From Stenopsyche tienmushanensis (taxonomy: Eukaryota > Arthropoda > Insecta > Trichoptera > Stenopsychidae), in contig WACJ01000502.1 in assembly GCA_008973525.1 (NCBI GenBank), positions 2,914,001 through 2,978,000 on the forward strand: a stretch of 64,000 nt of DNA, given 5' to 3'. Made by a program: the position numbers and the translations under genes. Numbering within the stretch: the first letter of the stretch is position 1; every line of letters starts with the position of its first letter. Below, one piece after another: positions 41,764 through 53,869 of the stretch. The notes below the pieces were generated by a model. The model was not told where the DNA came from, did no database searches, and was given only the letters and a program-made list of their open reading frames with translations.

Positions 41764-43634
41764 TTAACACATAACGTGCGGGGGTTTTTTGCGTGCGTCT
41801 GCCTCTTGAGCAATCTTTCAATGCCGCGCGCAAAAAAATGCAAAATTTGAAGTTCCACAATATGCAGTCGACCTCGTAAGCGATTATTTCAAAGACCGAT
41901 ATGTCCATCACAACGAAACGGACCTGACGAGAAGACTGGAGATGGGCGTCCCGCAGGGGTCCATTCTGGGACCAACCCTCTGGAACGTATTCTACAACAG
42001 TCTCCTAAGCATGGCACTACCTGCAAGAGCAGAACTCATTGCCTTTGCAGACGACGTCGCTCTGTTGATGACGGCTCGACATCCATGGGAAGTGGATGCG
42101 GGATAATCACCCGCAGTTGGCGGCCGGAAAAAAGGAAGCAATGATATGCAGCCGAGAAGACCGAGGGTCGAGCAGCTTATTATTGGAGGACACGAGGCGG
42201 AATACAGCAAAACGCTGAGATACCTCGGGATCCTCATGGATAACAAACACATAGAAGAAGCTGCACAGAAAACGCAGAAGGTAGCCAGCGAGCTATGACG
42301 GCTCATGCCCAACATTGGAGGGTCAAAGCCGTGCAGAAGACGTACCATAGACGAAGTAATACACTCGATCTTTCTGTATGGAGTCCCGATATGGCACAAG
42401 TCGCTCAGATGCGATACCAACAGAAAGAAGCTCGCCAGGGTCCAGCGACAGGAAGAGCTCCGATTCACCGCAGCGTACAGGACAGTGTCCGAAGAAGCGG
42501 TGCTGGTGATCGCTGGAATACCCCGCTGGACTTCCAGGCAAATAAGAGGGCCTTGGACCACGAAGATCCTAAAGAGCGCAACGAATATGACCAGAAACTG
42601 AGGGAAGCCTGGCAACGGAGATGGGATCAGTCCAGCAAGGGAAGATGGACCCATCGACTTATCCCGGTCATAAGTCGGTAGAGGGCCCGGGAGCACGGTG
42701 AAACAGCCTACCGCTTGACTCAGGTGCTCACTGGGCATGGATGCTTCGGTGCGTACCTGAAGCGGATTGGTAAAGAACCATCCGCAACGTGCCCCACTGC
42801 CAAACGAAGTCGACGACGCAGAGCACACCATCATTGGTTGTGAGGCTTGGGCACCCCAAGAGAAAACTGCTGAAACAAGCACTTGGGGTAGTCGAGCTCA
42901 ACGTTGACATCATGGTCCACAGCATGATGGGAAGCAAGAAGACCTGGGACCTTTGGCGCAACTACGTAGAAGAGATTCTGAGCGCCAAAGAGGGCAGTGA
43001 AAGAGAGAGACGCAGAGCGCAACAGAATAGGACCAATCAGCTAAGGCCAGACTACCTGTCTTCCTGAAGAAATTTGTAAAACAATACCAGGGGGCCAGAG
43101 AAGGTCAAGGGAGGGGTTAAGTGGGCAGGAACGAGTTAATCGTTAATCGTCAATCCCACACTACCCAGAATGGGTGTCTTTCGAAGATTCCCCTCCTACA
43201 TGAAAAAAAAAGTAATCAATATGTATTGAAATGAATTGTGAATCGATTTATGAACGCCACCCAAAAATCATGTTTTTGGTTATATTAGCTAATAAATTAG
43301 ATGTTTTTGCTTCGCTGATAACCTTCTTAGAAATAATTTATGATCTAAAAATGTTTATTTGTATTAAGTTCGAGGGTTATTTCCAGGATACCATTCTCAG
43401 GATAGTTCACATTAAATTATGAAGGCTTGACATGAAAATAAAATACATTACAAATACATATACATTTTTATAAAATGTGTTCCATTTTATAAAAAATAAT
43501 TTCAATAAATCCATTAATAATAGGTCAATTAATGTGAAAAATGTGCAAAAACATCGCGCAATAACATTTTAGTCGATGTTAATCAAAAGACAGCGTAATT
43601 CATAAAAATATACTTCCCGCTTATAAAGTGTTAA
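41764..43634 (+). mobile_element. TTAA-D MITE, host of a nested R1-like element
   Basis: The left end is TTAACACATAACGTGCGGGG and the right end, reverse complemented, TTAACACTTTATAAGCGGGA, with TTAA at 41764-41767 and 43631-43634. The right 200 bp (AATTCATAAAAATATACTTC, TTTCAATAAATCCATTA, AATAACATTTTAGTCGATGT) matches 54340-54514, and the left end matches 53870, so the two are copies of one family. An R1-like retroelement lies inside. The ends resemble those of the piggyBac element at 49015-51869. Confidence 0.7.
41840..43211 (+). pseudogene. 5'-truncated R1-like non-LTR retrotransposon, decayed
   Basis: It begins inside the reverse transcriptase: DYFKDRYVHHNETDLTRRLE, then GVPQGSILGPTLWN (41950-41990) and FADDVALL with the catalytic aspartates at 42049-42054. 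A stop in the DAG* region (42105), frameshifts and further stops follow. The C-terminal part reads LTQVLTGHGCFGAYLKRIGK near 42720 and a decayed zinc-knuckle region (CPTA... DAEHTIIGCEAW in shifted frames, 42790-42845). The tail ends in a short poly(A) at 43203-43211. The open frames on the minus strand (296 codons) are antisense shadows. It differs from the 24 kb copy in having a poly(A) end and in the FADD box, so it belongs to another R1-clade lineage. Inactive. Confidence 0.8.
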
Positions 43635-43639
43635 TATAG

Positions 43640-45240
43640 ATATGAAATATCAATATTTTTGAATTTGGATTTGATTCCAAATTACATTTGGCTTTAAAGT
43701 ACTTTCATCCCTTTATCATGTGAAATAAAAATGAGTGAAATTTGAGCAAGGGTTGAAAATTGAATGAATGAAAACAATCATTGTGGAAAAAAAAAAATTT
43801 TCGGATGGTTTAACAAGTAATACCTACAAATCATCACGGAATACGAAAACGTTAAACTCTCAGGCTTTAGCTTTGAGGTAATCGCAAGGCGTATATTATT
43901 AATGGGGTGCTTTTAATTTTTGACTGGAGTCAAATATTTTATTCATTAAAGAGTTAAAACTCAACCAAACGAACCAAATTGGTACGCCTGTGTACGATTT
44001 GGGTTTCTGCTTGTTAGATTTTATACGAAAGTCAAATATTTTTAAAAGCAAAAGGGTAGACCGAACACGGGGCGGTCGGAACCGTTAGGGGTCCAATCGC
44101 CTATGAGCACAGTAAATATTTTATCTCACTATAAAGCTAATTCCCGACACTTTACGACGTCTCGGACTAACGACGCGCGAGTGCTAAAAAAATGACAAAA
44201 AATCTGCTCGTGTCGCCTTAAAAAATTTCCGGGCGTGAAAGTTGGCGGTTAATTGCTCACCGGGGCTGGCCAAACAAGAACCATGAAAATAATAATTATT
44301 GTCTATCAGGCTGTTGAGGCACCCGTTTAACCCCCCGTTTGCTCGTTGTGTAATTACAGCCGCAGCCGAATAAAAAAATAATAAGGAAGTCCATTAAAGA
44401 TGGGGCATAAACAGTATAATGCGTGCCGTTGCGGCATCAAGATGACTGATAAAAACACGAGTATCAACAAAAAACACACTTCTCCTGTTTGCTCTGAATA
44501 ATTAATATTTACAGTCGGATATAACCCGCCGGATGGCGAATATCCACATCGGGTAAAAAAGCGTCAACGTATCCAAAAAGACCGCATTGGGCTAACCGTT
44601 TTTGGATGTGCGAAGTAATCGCGGATTCAAAAATGGCGCTCACTACCCTCTGCTGTGTACATAGGGGGTAAATCAACTTGAATTTATAAAGCAAACAAAA
44701 TAAACAAACCCTCACTAGCCGGATGATTGCGGATTTATTTCATTTTTTTTATTTATTTTTGATTACAACAGGGTGGCAAAAATGGAGAGGTGAACTCAAT
44801 ATTTCAGTTATCTTCATACTAGATCAAAACGACGATAAGACCCCGAACAATAAAGTGCAGGTAGGATGTTAAAACGGAATTAGGCAACGCACATGATCCT
44901 GTTATAAAGGATGAAGGGTTGACCAGAGAGATGTTTAGAATTATACTCGTGGGGTTAACTCAAAGAGACCACAAAAAGGACATCAGCACACTGGGTTTAC
45001 GAAATAATACGTTTTGCCTCAAAGAATGTATGCAAGTAGGCCAGCATAGAAACTTCTCCAAAGCTATGAGAACTTGAACTGAAATTTTGCATGAATTTCC
45101 CTAAATTTCATAGAAAATATGTGGGTTGAGATAACTTAGACTGAATTTAAGCATTTTTGCTATATAATTAGCAAGTTTAGGAGCGTTCCCAAAGAAGCAC
45201 AATCGATAAATAAACGACTAAAATTCATTAATATAATTTG
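43640..45240. other. Non-coding stretch, nothing recognised
   Basis: AT-rich, becoming GC-richer at 44040-44600. A 68-codon minus frame at 44509-44715 shows no motif. No transposon ends noted. Confidence 0.4.
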
Positions 45241-45245
45241 TAATT

Positions 45246-45297
45246 ATCCCTTTGACGAGTAAGCACTCACATGTTGTGTGAGCACTCGAGCGATCCA
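45246..45297 (+). repeat. TTAA-A left-terminal fragment
   Basis: TTATCCCTTTGACGAGTAAG then CACTCACATGTT and CACTCGAGCGAT match the extreme left end of the TTAA-A copies at 22827 and 60035. Beyond 45297 the sequence is mariner, so the element is cut short here. Confidence 0.6.
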
Positions 45298-46112
45298 GAG
45301 ATGGATTCTGGGATGTAGTGACCTACCCACATCTGATCACCCGTCACGATAGAGTACAAAAAAGCGTCTCCCTCCTGTCTAGTAGATGTTTCACTTTAGG
45401 ATGTCTACTCATATACCCCCAGAAGAGGAGGGCAATTCTATGCCCCGTGGATAATGGTGGGCAAAAGTAGTCTCATCGGTTTTTCTAGCCCAAATAACAT
45501 GAGTTAGGAATGTGGAACTGCCGATTATAGAAGGAGCAGAAGAACTCTGTTTATTGATACCACTATCTTCAACAGCCTCCCCGTGGCTAGGCACTACAAA
45601 TAACCGAACCAATATCATGGGGAAGGAGGAATTCCTGCAGTCCATCATTTGCTGCAGATCCCTTTAAACTGAGGTTGAACTGGTGGTGACAGTGACCTTA
45701 CGTAGTATTTCGTTTGCGTTTTAGCATAACCTCCTCCTTCGTTCGTTCGGGTGCACGTTCTTCCTGTGGGAAATTTGCCTCCTTTTGAAGGGCATGGAGT
45801 GAATGAGGTGGATGCCTGGAAGAAGTTCGTCAGAAATCACTGATGATCTCCCACTGCTTACTCACTGTGAGTATCAGTACGTCTTTCTCTGAATAGCCTT
45901 TCCCATTTAGTGACTTGTTGTCGACACATCAGATTATTACCATAAGCTTCCATGATCTTCCGATGGATATTCGCGACAGTTGTGCAAAATAAAAAACGAT
46001 GACCACGCGGATTTCGCACGGACGGGAAGTGGCGGGAGTGCGCGACGAAATCCTCCATCGGAAGAAATTACTGTGACTGAACAAAATTTCTGTTAAGCTC
46101 CCCCCTACATGC
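45298..46112 (-). pseudogene. Mariner family A remnant, minus strand
   Basis: The minus strand opens with MEDFVAHSRHFPSVRN at 46058 and continues to the helix-turn-helix region ANIHRKIMEAYGNNLMCRQQ, VTKWERLF, after which a stop breaks the frame (45858). Far downstream (45370-45300) the start of the catalytic domain is seen: SIVTGDQMWVGHYIPES, where the usual TGDETW has Q-M. Between them lies sequence not recognisable as mariner, including a 79-codon open frame at 45409-45648, which may be a foreign insertion. The 5' leader TTTGTTCAGTCACAGTAA is shared with the copy at 2455. Inactive. Confidence 0.75.
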
Positions 46113-46119
46113 CAGTTGC

Positions 46120-47690
46120 GCCAATTTCCAAACCAAAAATATTCTCCTAATAATCAAATTTAAAAATTTCTCCATATTAAAATCTATACCGTCACGAGCT
46201 ACGCTTGTGAGACTTTATAATAAGTACACGCATATTAGTGTATCGCAAAATTTATTAGTAAAATCATTATATTTAGAATCTATAATGAATTTTTAAACAC
46301 CTAATGAAATGATCACAAATAAAAATAGTTTTTCATGAAAGCTCTACATGGCAATAATGCAGAATGCTTCTGTGATACATTGTTTCAATAGTATCCATAA
46401 TTGTGACATTATTTCAACCATGGAATAATTCGATCAGTTAACTGTTTTTCATTCGGATTAACTAATATTGAATTGATGTTTAGTCTACCGAGCTATGTTT
46501 TGAATAAACCGATGGCTTATTACAGATTAAGCTGCAAACCTCCATCGGTCTCTTTGTTAATAATTTCAAATGCACTTTCAGCTATTGAACAATTTTTCAC
46601 GTTTGGATTACTTTGTGCAATCAATCAATGTAATATAAGGGTGGGGCTACTTTTATTTAAATGATCTAATTAATGGATATTCAATAATTGTGTGATGGAA
46701 CTGACTTTCCATCTCGGGAACATCAATCGAAGCGGAGGACCCATAAATATATTTAAAGTCGGAGTTCCAACGCCAATACGCCATGAAATCCTCGTCTCAA
46801 ATGCAGATGCGATCTCGGCAAATGAATAGTTCTACGAAGATTACAGGACCCTCCATCAGTCAGGCGGCCCTCCTTGAAAGCCTGGGAGGTTTTCCAATTT
46901 TCACGCAAATAAGCACAATGTTAAGGCTGCTTATTCGGGCAGGTAAACCTTCGAGTGCCATTGTCGTATCCGGAGCTCCCTACACAATCGTGAATGAATA
47001 AAGGGAAAGCTCTGACCCGGGGAGATAAATTGGAAAATGGATTTGTCAGTAAGTTAAACTCTCATTCCTGTGTTGTTCTGGTCGAGGACTCCGACGGTAC
47101 AGGAGCGCAACAAAACTACGACTCACCCGATGATTCCGTTCACTGTCAAAGAAACCGATGCAGGATCCTCACCTGGAACAGAAGAAAAAAAGTTTTAAAT
47201 ATCACTGAAACATTATTGTTCAATTTGCAGTGAAAGAAAGAAGGAATAGCAAATGGAGAATAATAGACGTTCAACGCTGAAAAGATCAAATGGAGCGTTT
47301 CGATTTCTCATTTTTAAAAATGAATTGTAATGGGGCGAGATGAACGCAGAAAATAAAGCATTTTCGTACTGTAACAAATTTATCAACAACCGGTTATTTA
47401 AAGCTTTTTCCATTTTTCTTCAACAGTATTTCGCCTGAATAAATACAAATTTGAAAATAATATATTATAAATAAAATGTTTAATTATCAATATAATTTAT
47501 AGACAGCGATAAAGCGTTTGATGCAGTACAATTGAAATAGCTTAGCCGACACTTTTCGAGCAGACTGTTTCTCGACTTCACGAAACTTTAGGACGCAATC
47601 AAACACTTGGGTCAAAATTTTATTTGATTTCACGCATTTGTTTACAAGAAAATGTATAATTACGTGTTGCGCAACAGATGATATACCGTT
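46120..47690. other. Non-coding stretch, nothing recognised
   Basis: Short open frames of 63-79 codons (46473-47233, plus) carry no recognisable domain. GACAGCGATAAAGCGTTTGA at 47502 matches 17022, a small shared repeat of unknown origin. Confidence 0.4.
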
Positions 47691-47693
47691 ATA

Positions 47694-48614
47694 TCAGAAA
47701 AAGCGGAAAGAAATGTCATTTTTTTGTTATTTGGAAAAAAATATATTTTAATAAAAGCTATACAATATAACTCAATTAAATAATTTCCATTGCTATTTAT
47801 AATTGCCCTCCACAGATTAGGTAGCTTTTTGATGCCTCTTTCTTAAATTCGGCCGGTTTTCCACTAAAGTAAGAACCCAAATGATTTTTCATTTGTTCCA
47901 CAGAAGTGAATTTTTTATCGCAAAGCGAATGTTCTAATGACTTGAAATTATGATAGTCTGAAGTTGCAATGTCAGGAGAATATGGTGGATGTTGCAACAC
48001 TTTCAAATCCAGCTCCATTGGAAATGGATCGGTTTCATACCTGCACAATAGCGATGAACAAATGGTTATTCGTTGTTCTAAGACAGTTGATGACAACTCG
48101 TGCGGTACCCAAATTCCCTGTCTATGTTTTTTCCTGAGTCTTTTCAAATGGTCTTTTACTGTCAACCAGGAACAGCCGATGTCTAGCGATAGTTCCTGTA
48201 TTGTTTTTTGAGGACCAGAAAATTTAATGCGTCATCTTTGATTATTGGAGGTCGTTCTGATTTTGCTTTATTTTTCAAATCTCTGTCGCCACTTTTGAAT
48301 TTTTTGAACCATCTATGGCATTTTCGAACATTTAAAATGTTGCCATATGTATCACAAATGCTTTGGGTAGCTTATTTTGCGTTTAATCCTTCATCGAATA
48401 AAAATAGTAAACAAGATCGCAATTGGGTTTCATCAATTTCTGGTTTGGACTTTTTCACTATGGCTAAAAAAATATAAAAATATTTGAGAAGGTAAGACAA
48501 ACAATAGAGCTTCAAAATGACACCAACCTTGATGGATTCACACAACAGCAACCCGAGGCAAACTGACGGCAAAGAAGCAACCAAAAAAATGACATTTCTT
48601 TCCGCTTTATCTAA
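47694..48614 (-). mobile_element. Mariner family C element with internal deletion
   Basis: The ends share AAAGCGGAAAGAAATGTCAT as an inverted pair (47702-47721 and its complement near 48587-48606), flanked by TA at 47692-47693 and 48615-48616. It is 921 bp, against about 1.3 kb for a full mariner. Both ends look intact, so it could once have been moved in trans. Confidence 0.85.
47797..48465 (-). pseudogene. Mariner family C transposase, catalytic centre deleted
   Basis: Starting near 48465 the minus strand reads KKSKPEIDETQLRSCLLFLF, then DEGLNAK, a stop, and the helix-turn-helix DTYGNILNVRKCHRWFKKFK. The expected start ATG is ATA. A frameshift follows near the KSERPPI linker. In a new frame come TVKDHLKRLRKKHRQGIWVP, HELSSTVLEQRITICSSLL, and then directly LKVLQHPPYSPDIATSDYH with the third catalytic aspartate. 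The segment with the first two aspartates is missing, an internal deletion of roughly 0.4 kb. Terminal repeats are preserved. Confidence 0.85.
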
Positions 48615-48619
48615 TATAT

Positions 48620-49010
48620 ACAATAAAGTTGAACAACAAAATTCCGGATTTTATTTAAATTACCCTTGTATTTATAAATATTAGATTTTCACTAGACCTG
48701 GCTCCGATGGCGTATCATCTTTTTCGATCTTTGGCACATTTTCTAATCCAAAATTTTTTATCAAAAGAGGAATTGAAAAGCTCGAAAACCTGTGGGAAAT
48801 AGTAGATAACGTAGAAAAGTGTTTAGGGAGATTTAATAAATAAAAAGAAAAAAATAAATTAATTATTTCATTGTTAAATAATCGGCAAAGACTTCTCGAT
48901 ATACCTAATAATAACATAATATGGTCTTTATCCATTCGATCGTTAAATAAATTTGGCTTGTTTTAATAATAGCTATTTCTGTACTCGACGCTCAAATTTT
49001 CCAACGATTT
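48620..49010. other. Non-coding stretch, nothing recognised
   Basis: AT-rich spacer between the family C mariner and the piggyBac element. An 84-codon minus frame at 48681-48935 has no motif. Confidence 0.4.
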
Positions 49011-49014
49011 CTTC

Positions 49015-51869
49015 TTAACACATTGAAGACCGTACGCATAAATCTGTGCGCCTCGAAAATTTGGATCAATGGCCCGTACGCACAGATTTGTGCGCGACGA
49101 ACTACACACATTAAAAAAATCACAGCACTGCTGCTAAACATTTTTAACCTGTTTCAGAGATGTAGCTTGTTTTATATATATATAAAGATTTTAAAATATA
49201 ATTTTAAAAAAATTACGCGTAATATATTCCACACTATGGACAATCGTAATTGAAACTAAAACAATATTTTATTTGAGGTTTTAACCAAAATTAAAATTTA
49301 CCGAGCCGATTCTAAACATTTTTAAACTACATAACATATATCATAAGTATAATATATGCATGTATGAAGGTTTAAAAAGCGAATATAAAAAATACGCGTA
49401 ATATATTACACGACTTGTAAATACCAGGGACCGGAACCGAACCAACATTTTTTTAGGTTTTTTTTCGGTTCTTTTCTAAATACAATCATAATTCCACCTA
49501 TTACCTTTTTATTAGAGAATGAAAACCAAAATGATTATTATATCTTATATAAAAAAAAATAAAGACATTTTGACACTTGCGCTTGCAGTGCAATTGAATT
49601 CTGACATTTGGGTGATCTTAGGTTTTTTTTTCTGCTTTTTGTAACGATTTTGCTAGATCCGCCCTTCAGTTGGGGTGGGGGAGTATTGTGTAAGCTTTCT
49701 AAACCATTAAAACTTCACGCCTTTGTTTGCATCTTGTCCAATAATGCAAGCCAATGGTCAAAAAAAATATTTGGACAAATCGTATAACATAATTGGAGGA
49801 AAGGAGACAGTACTGCACAACAAATTTTCGATAATACATATTACTTAGTGTTCGGGTTATAGTAGTGGAATTATGTTCTCGGTATAGGACACTTCGCGTC
49901 GTGATTCTAGATTTTGATAAATTTGGTTTAAAAAACTTGTGGAAGCTGAATAACTTTATTGTGAAAATTTGAATACCTTCATAATGGATAACGATCAATC
50001 ACATTTGGAAGAAAATTACGAAGATTGTCTTTCAGACATACCTGATGATTATTATGAAGATAGTGACAGTGATGATGAGCTTTCGAACTCAGAAGTTCGC
50101 TTACCGCGATCACGAGTAATGAATCTTCAAGAATCTTCTGATTCAGAACCCGATACTCCAGATGTACCTTTAGATTGGTCAGAAATTGATACAGCAAGAA
50201 ATAATCAAAATTTTGAAGCCACTCCTGGAATCAATATCTATCCAGATAATCGTGAATCGGTGAAAAGTGTTGCATCGCTGTTTATTGGTGATGATATATT
50301 TAAAACAATCAGCGAAGAGACAAATAAATATTATGTGAAAAATAAGGACAAGTATAAAATCGTGGCTCATACAGCAAAATGGTTTGATGTGACTGTCAGA
50401 GAACTGAAAATATTTTTTGGCCTTATTATAATTACGGGATTAGTACGCAAAAAATTAATTATACGAATACTGGTCAACTAATCCGCGAATGGAAACTCCA
50501 TATTTCCGAAAAAGAATGAGTCGGAATAGATTTAAGCAAATTCTGACAGTTTTGCATTTTTCCGACAACGATTTAATAACAGGAGATTCGGAACGGCTTG
50601 CGAAGGTGCAAAATATAATAGATTATTTTCAAAAAAAATTCCAACAAGTATATATTCCTACCCAGAACTTGTCTTTAGATGAGGGGATGATACCATGGCG
50701 AGGACGTCTAAAGTTTAGAGTGTACAATCCGATGAAAATTATCAAATACGGAATTTTGAATAGAATGCTTTGCGAATCTAAAACGGGTTACATATGTAAT
50801 TTTAAATTATATTGTGGAATTGGGACGAATTTAAAAGATACAATAACCGCAGTTCTAAGGCCGTACTTAAATAAATGGTACAATATATTTGCTGACAATT
50901 TTTATAACAGTGTAGAATTGGCAAACTATTTGTATAATTTAAAAACGCGAATTTGTGGGACCATTCGTGCAAACCGGGGTATACCAGATATTTTAAAAAG
51001 CCCAAAACTGAATATTTTCCAATCTATTTTTCGCAGAAAGGGTGATGTTTTGGTTCAAGTGTGGAAAACCCACAAAAAAAGAGACGTGCGAATGATTTCC
51101 ACAATCCATCAAGCAGAAGTCGTCGATACGGGAAGAACAGATAGAAAAACCGGACTACCGATTAAAAAACCACGATGCATATTTCCAATGAAGTAAACAA
51201 AAGCTTTATATTTTATAAAGTATTTAAAAATATATCATTTTTGGCGTGTATTGTTGTTTCTAGAAATATGTTCATAAGCATCATCATAAATGAAACACCA
51301 AGAATAAAAGGAAACCTTTTTAACAATATATCCCTTAAAAAATGTGAAAGGGGCAGATCTTTTGAAATGCAATTACAAAGGACAACATTATTTATTGTTT
51401 CCTGTCTTCGAAAGAATTTAACAAATATCGGTAACTATTATTGAATAGAAAAATATCACAATCAGCATTTATTTTACGATATATTTTAGATGGCGATTAA
51501 TTTGCCAATTGAGAATCACTGAATGACCTTGATATGGACAAACTCAACTAAGTTTATGAATAAATTTGATTATAACTTGTTAATTGTTTTTTAATTCAAA
51601 AAAATTGTGAAAATAATAGTTTTTTTTTTTTTTTTTTTCAAATACTTCTCTCTTACACAAACCCAAGGTTCAGTACCAATGATTTAGTAACGTTTCCTTA
51701 TACTTATGAGTATCCCGGAGACGAAGCTAAAAAATTTATTAATTTACACCAACTGGTTTCGAAGTTATATCAATTTAAAAAAAACATAAGATTTCTCGGA
51801 ATAATCCTGAAATTCGCCCGGTCCCAGGTATAAGTTTTAGGAAATCATTAGCGGTCAACAAAGTGTTAA
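49015..51869 (+). mobile_element. piggyBac-superfamily transposon, nearly complete
   Basis: The left end TTAACACATTGAAGACCG (49015-49032) and right end CGGTCAACAAAGTGTTAA (51852-51869) are inverted and imperfect, with TTAA at both outer edges. The length of 2855 bp is normal for the superfamily. The left subterminal region has the pair GCATAAATCTGTGCGC and CGCACAGATTTGTGCGCG (49039-49096), likely transposase-binding sites. The transposase lies in the middle on the plus strand and is broken. Confidence 0.8.
49984..51196 (+). pseudogene. piggyBac transposase (DDE_Tnp_1_7 type), one frameshift and lost C-terminus
   Basis: The start is ATG at 49984. The first frame runs to 50481. It has an acidic N-terminal region (DDYYEDSDSDDELSN) typical of these proteins, then SLFIGDDIFKTISEETNKYY and FFGLIIITGLV. 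A one-base change near 50455 shifts the frame; coding resumes with YEYWSTNPRMETPYFRKRMS (from 50462) and goes to a stop at 51194. Counted from the M at 50489, the three catalytic aspartates are at residue 64 (SLDEGM), 136 (ADNFYNS) and 199 (RDVRMIST). After KTGLPIKKPRCI the frame ends early. Decayed remains of the C-terminal helices (FKNISFLACIVVSRNMFISI) are readable to 51440. The cysteine-rich domain that binds the ends is not seen. The enzyme is therefore not functional as it stands. Confidence 0.9.
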
Positions 51870-51874
51870 TTTGA

Positions 51875-53865
51875 TAAGGTTTCATTATAAGTTACAGAGA
51901 AGGTCGAAGGGTTCATCGATACTTGACCGGGAAACAAACTAAAATAATTTGCCAAAGGATCAAGAGCAGTACAAGGATGGATTGCTTAAAGGTACAGTGT
52001 ACTCAATGCACGTGCAGCCTGAGGCCGGTAACAAATCGATGTCCAATTAATCAGATTGCTGGAGGCCTTCCTTAGGGAGAACTTCTCTCCAATGACCTCC
52101 TGGATAAATAACGAGTTCTCCACATAAATAACTGCATAGTCCCGTATCATCGATCCCACAGAATCGATACAGCAAAATAAACAAGAAATAAATATATTTA
52201 CAAGTAAGGTCACCCTCATGTCGGACGTGCTCTAGAAAAGTAATCCCGTAAACATCTTATCTTGTATTTCTCATCTTTTAAAGCCCCGAGTCTCTAAGGT
52301 GATTATCAAAAGAGCTTTGTTGACTCCGAACAAAATTGGTAGACCATATCTCCTAAAAATACGCCGTCTGCGGCCGAGGAATCAAGATGGGTCTTAAGAA
52401 AATATGTTTTATTTAGGCACACAAAATGTGGATAATCTTCTCGGGGACGAAGATTACATTATGACGGAATATATTTAATCAAGAGCTAAATAGATTAAGC
52501 CGGCCGACTTTCAAAATCGTTACAATTCCCAAATGAATCGGCGACAGGTTTGCGTATGTAAAATGGCGCAATTCAATTCCAACACATGAAATGACGGTCC
52601 ATCAAAAGAACGACATGATTACAGGGTGTGCGAAGACTACCATTTTACGATTGGATGATACAATTCCGATTCGCAAATCGTCCGTTGAAACTTTAAAGTG
52701 TTGAATATTATTTTCAGCGTCGTTTAAATTGATGGTTTTCCAACTACTTTCAACGAGGCCCATTTAGGAACAAATAATTTTTCATCGCCTCCCATCGGCA
52801 ACCCCTCAGCACTTAGGCTTAATAAACTTTCATGACATGCTAAGGCTTCTTTAATCGCTTCAACCCTCCGAAATCTGAGTATCGAGCTGCCATGGCGCCA
52901 AACGCTACCTTCTTCGCGCAACCTTGCCAACTTCCACAAAGTAAACACCAAGTTTATAACTCTCTGCGGTCATGGAACTATTGTGGAATCCGGCCACGTC
53001 TTCTGTGTATGATTAAATATGGCCGGTGTTCGTGATAATGCCGAATTATTTATTGCCGTTTGTAACGAAACGGGACGAAATTGAAACGAGTATGACCTTT
53101 CTGGGGGAGTAAAAACGGGGGCGACTCTATGAAAATTGGCTGCGAAAATGTAGTGAACCTCTTTGTGAAATGATTTATACGAGACGATTGCCGTGTAGAA
53201 GAAAAACAGCATTTTTACGAAGGTGACATTTTCTTGGGGTGGAATAAACGGACCATTGAAGGGCGTCAAATGTTACATCGTATAGGTCGGCCCGCGAAGA
53301 ACGCATGCAAGTGCAACGATTTTAATATGCAGTTTTAGACTTGCGACTGCAATATATCAACAAAATTAAGCATTATTTCACCAAATTATAGCCCGAAGAA
53401 CCCCCGTGTATAATAATTTATTTAAACTTGATTAATTGCATAATCCATGTAATTATTAAAGCCTTTGTAAATGAAATATGACTTCAGGAGCAGAGTTTTA
53501 ATTTAAAAATAAGTATAGGAATTAGGCAGAAAATGGAAATTAAACGCTATTTCCATGAAGCTCATGGACTTCAACTAAAACTTCAACACTGTTAGACTTT
53601 GCATGACATGATGTCTGTAACTATAGAGCTCAATTATATCTAGAATTTGTACCCAATATTTATTTCTGAGCAAAATGATAATTCAATAAACATGAATGCT
53701 TTATAGAATATTTAGGGATCTTGATTTTAAAAATGTATTGTATTAAAAAAACACAAATAATATATAAAAATCACGTGGTTGCTATAGTAATCTTATGATG
53801 ATTTGAACCTGAAATGCTTGAGTTACAAATCAAATTTTTAAATTATCAAACTATTTACGTATACA
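51875..53865. other. Non-coding stretch, nothing recognised
   Basis: Open frames on the minus strand at 51986-52219, 52724-52951 and 52970-53269 (75-99 codons) have no recognised domain. The last two lie in less AT-rich sequence and could be parts of unrecognised exons, but I saw no splice-site pair or homology to support that. Confidence 0.35.
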
Positions 53866-53869
53866 TTCA

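Noticed and set aside
42000..42880. A 296-codon open frame on the minus strand
   Set aside because: It is antisense to the R1-like element whose RT motifs (GVPQGSILGP, FADD) read on the plus strand. The length comes from the GC-rich composition of the retroelement.
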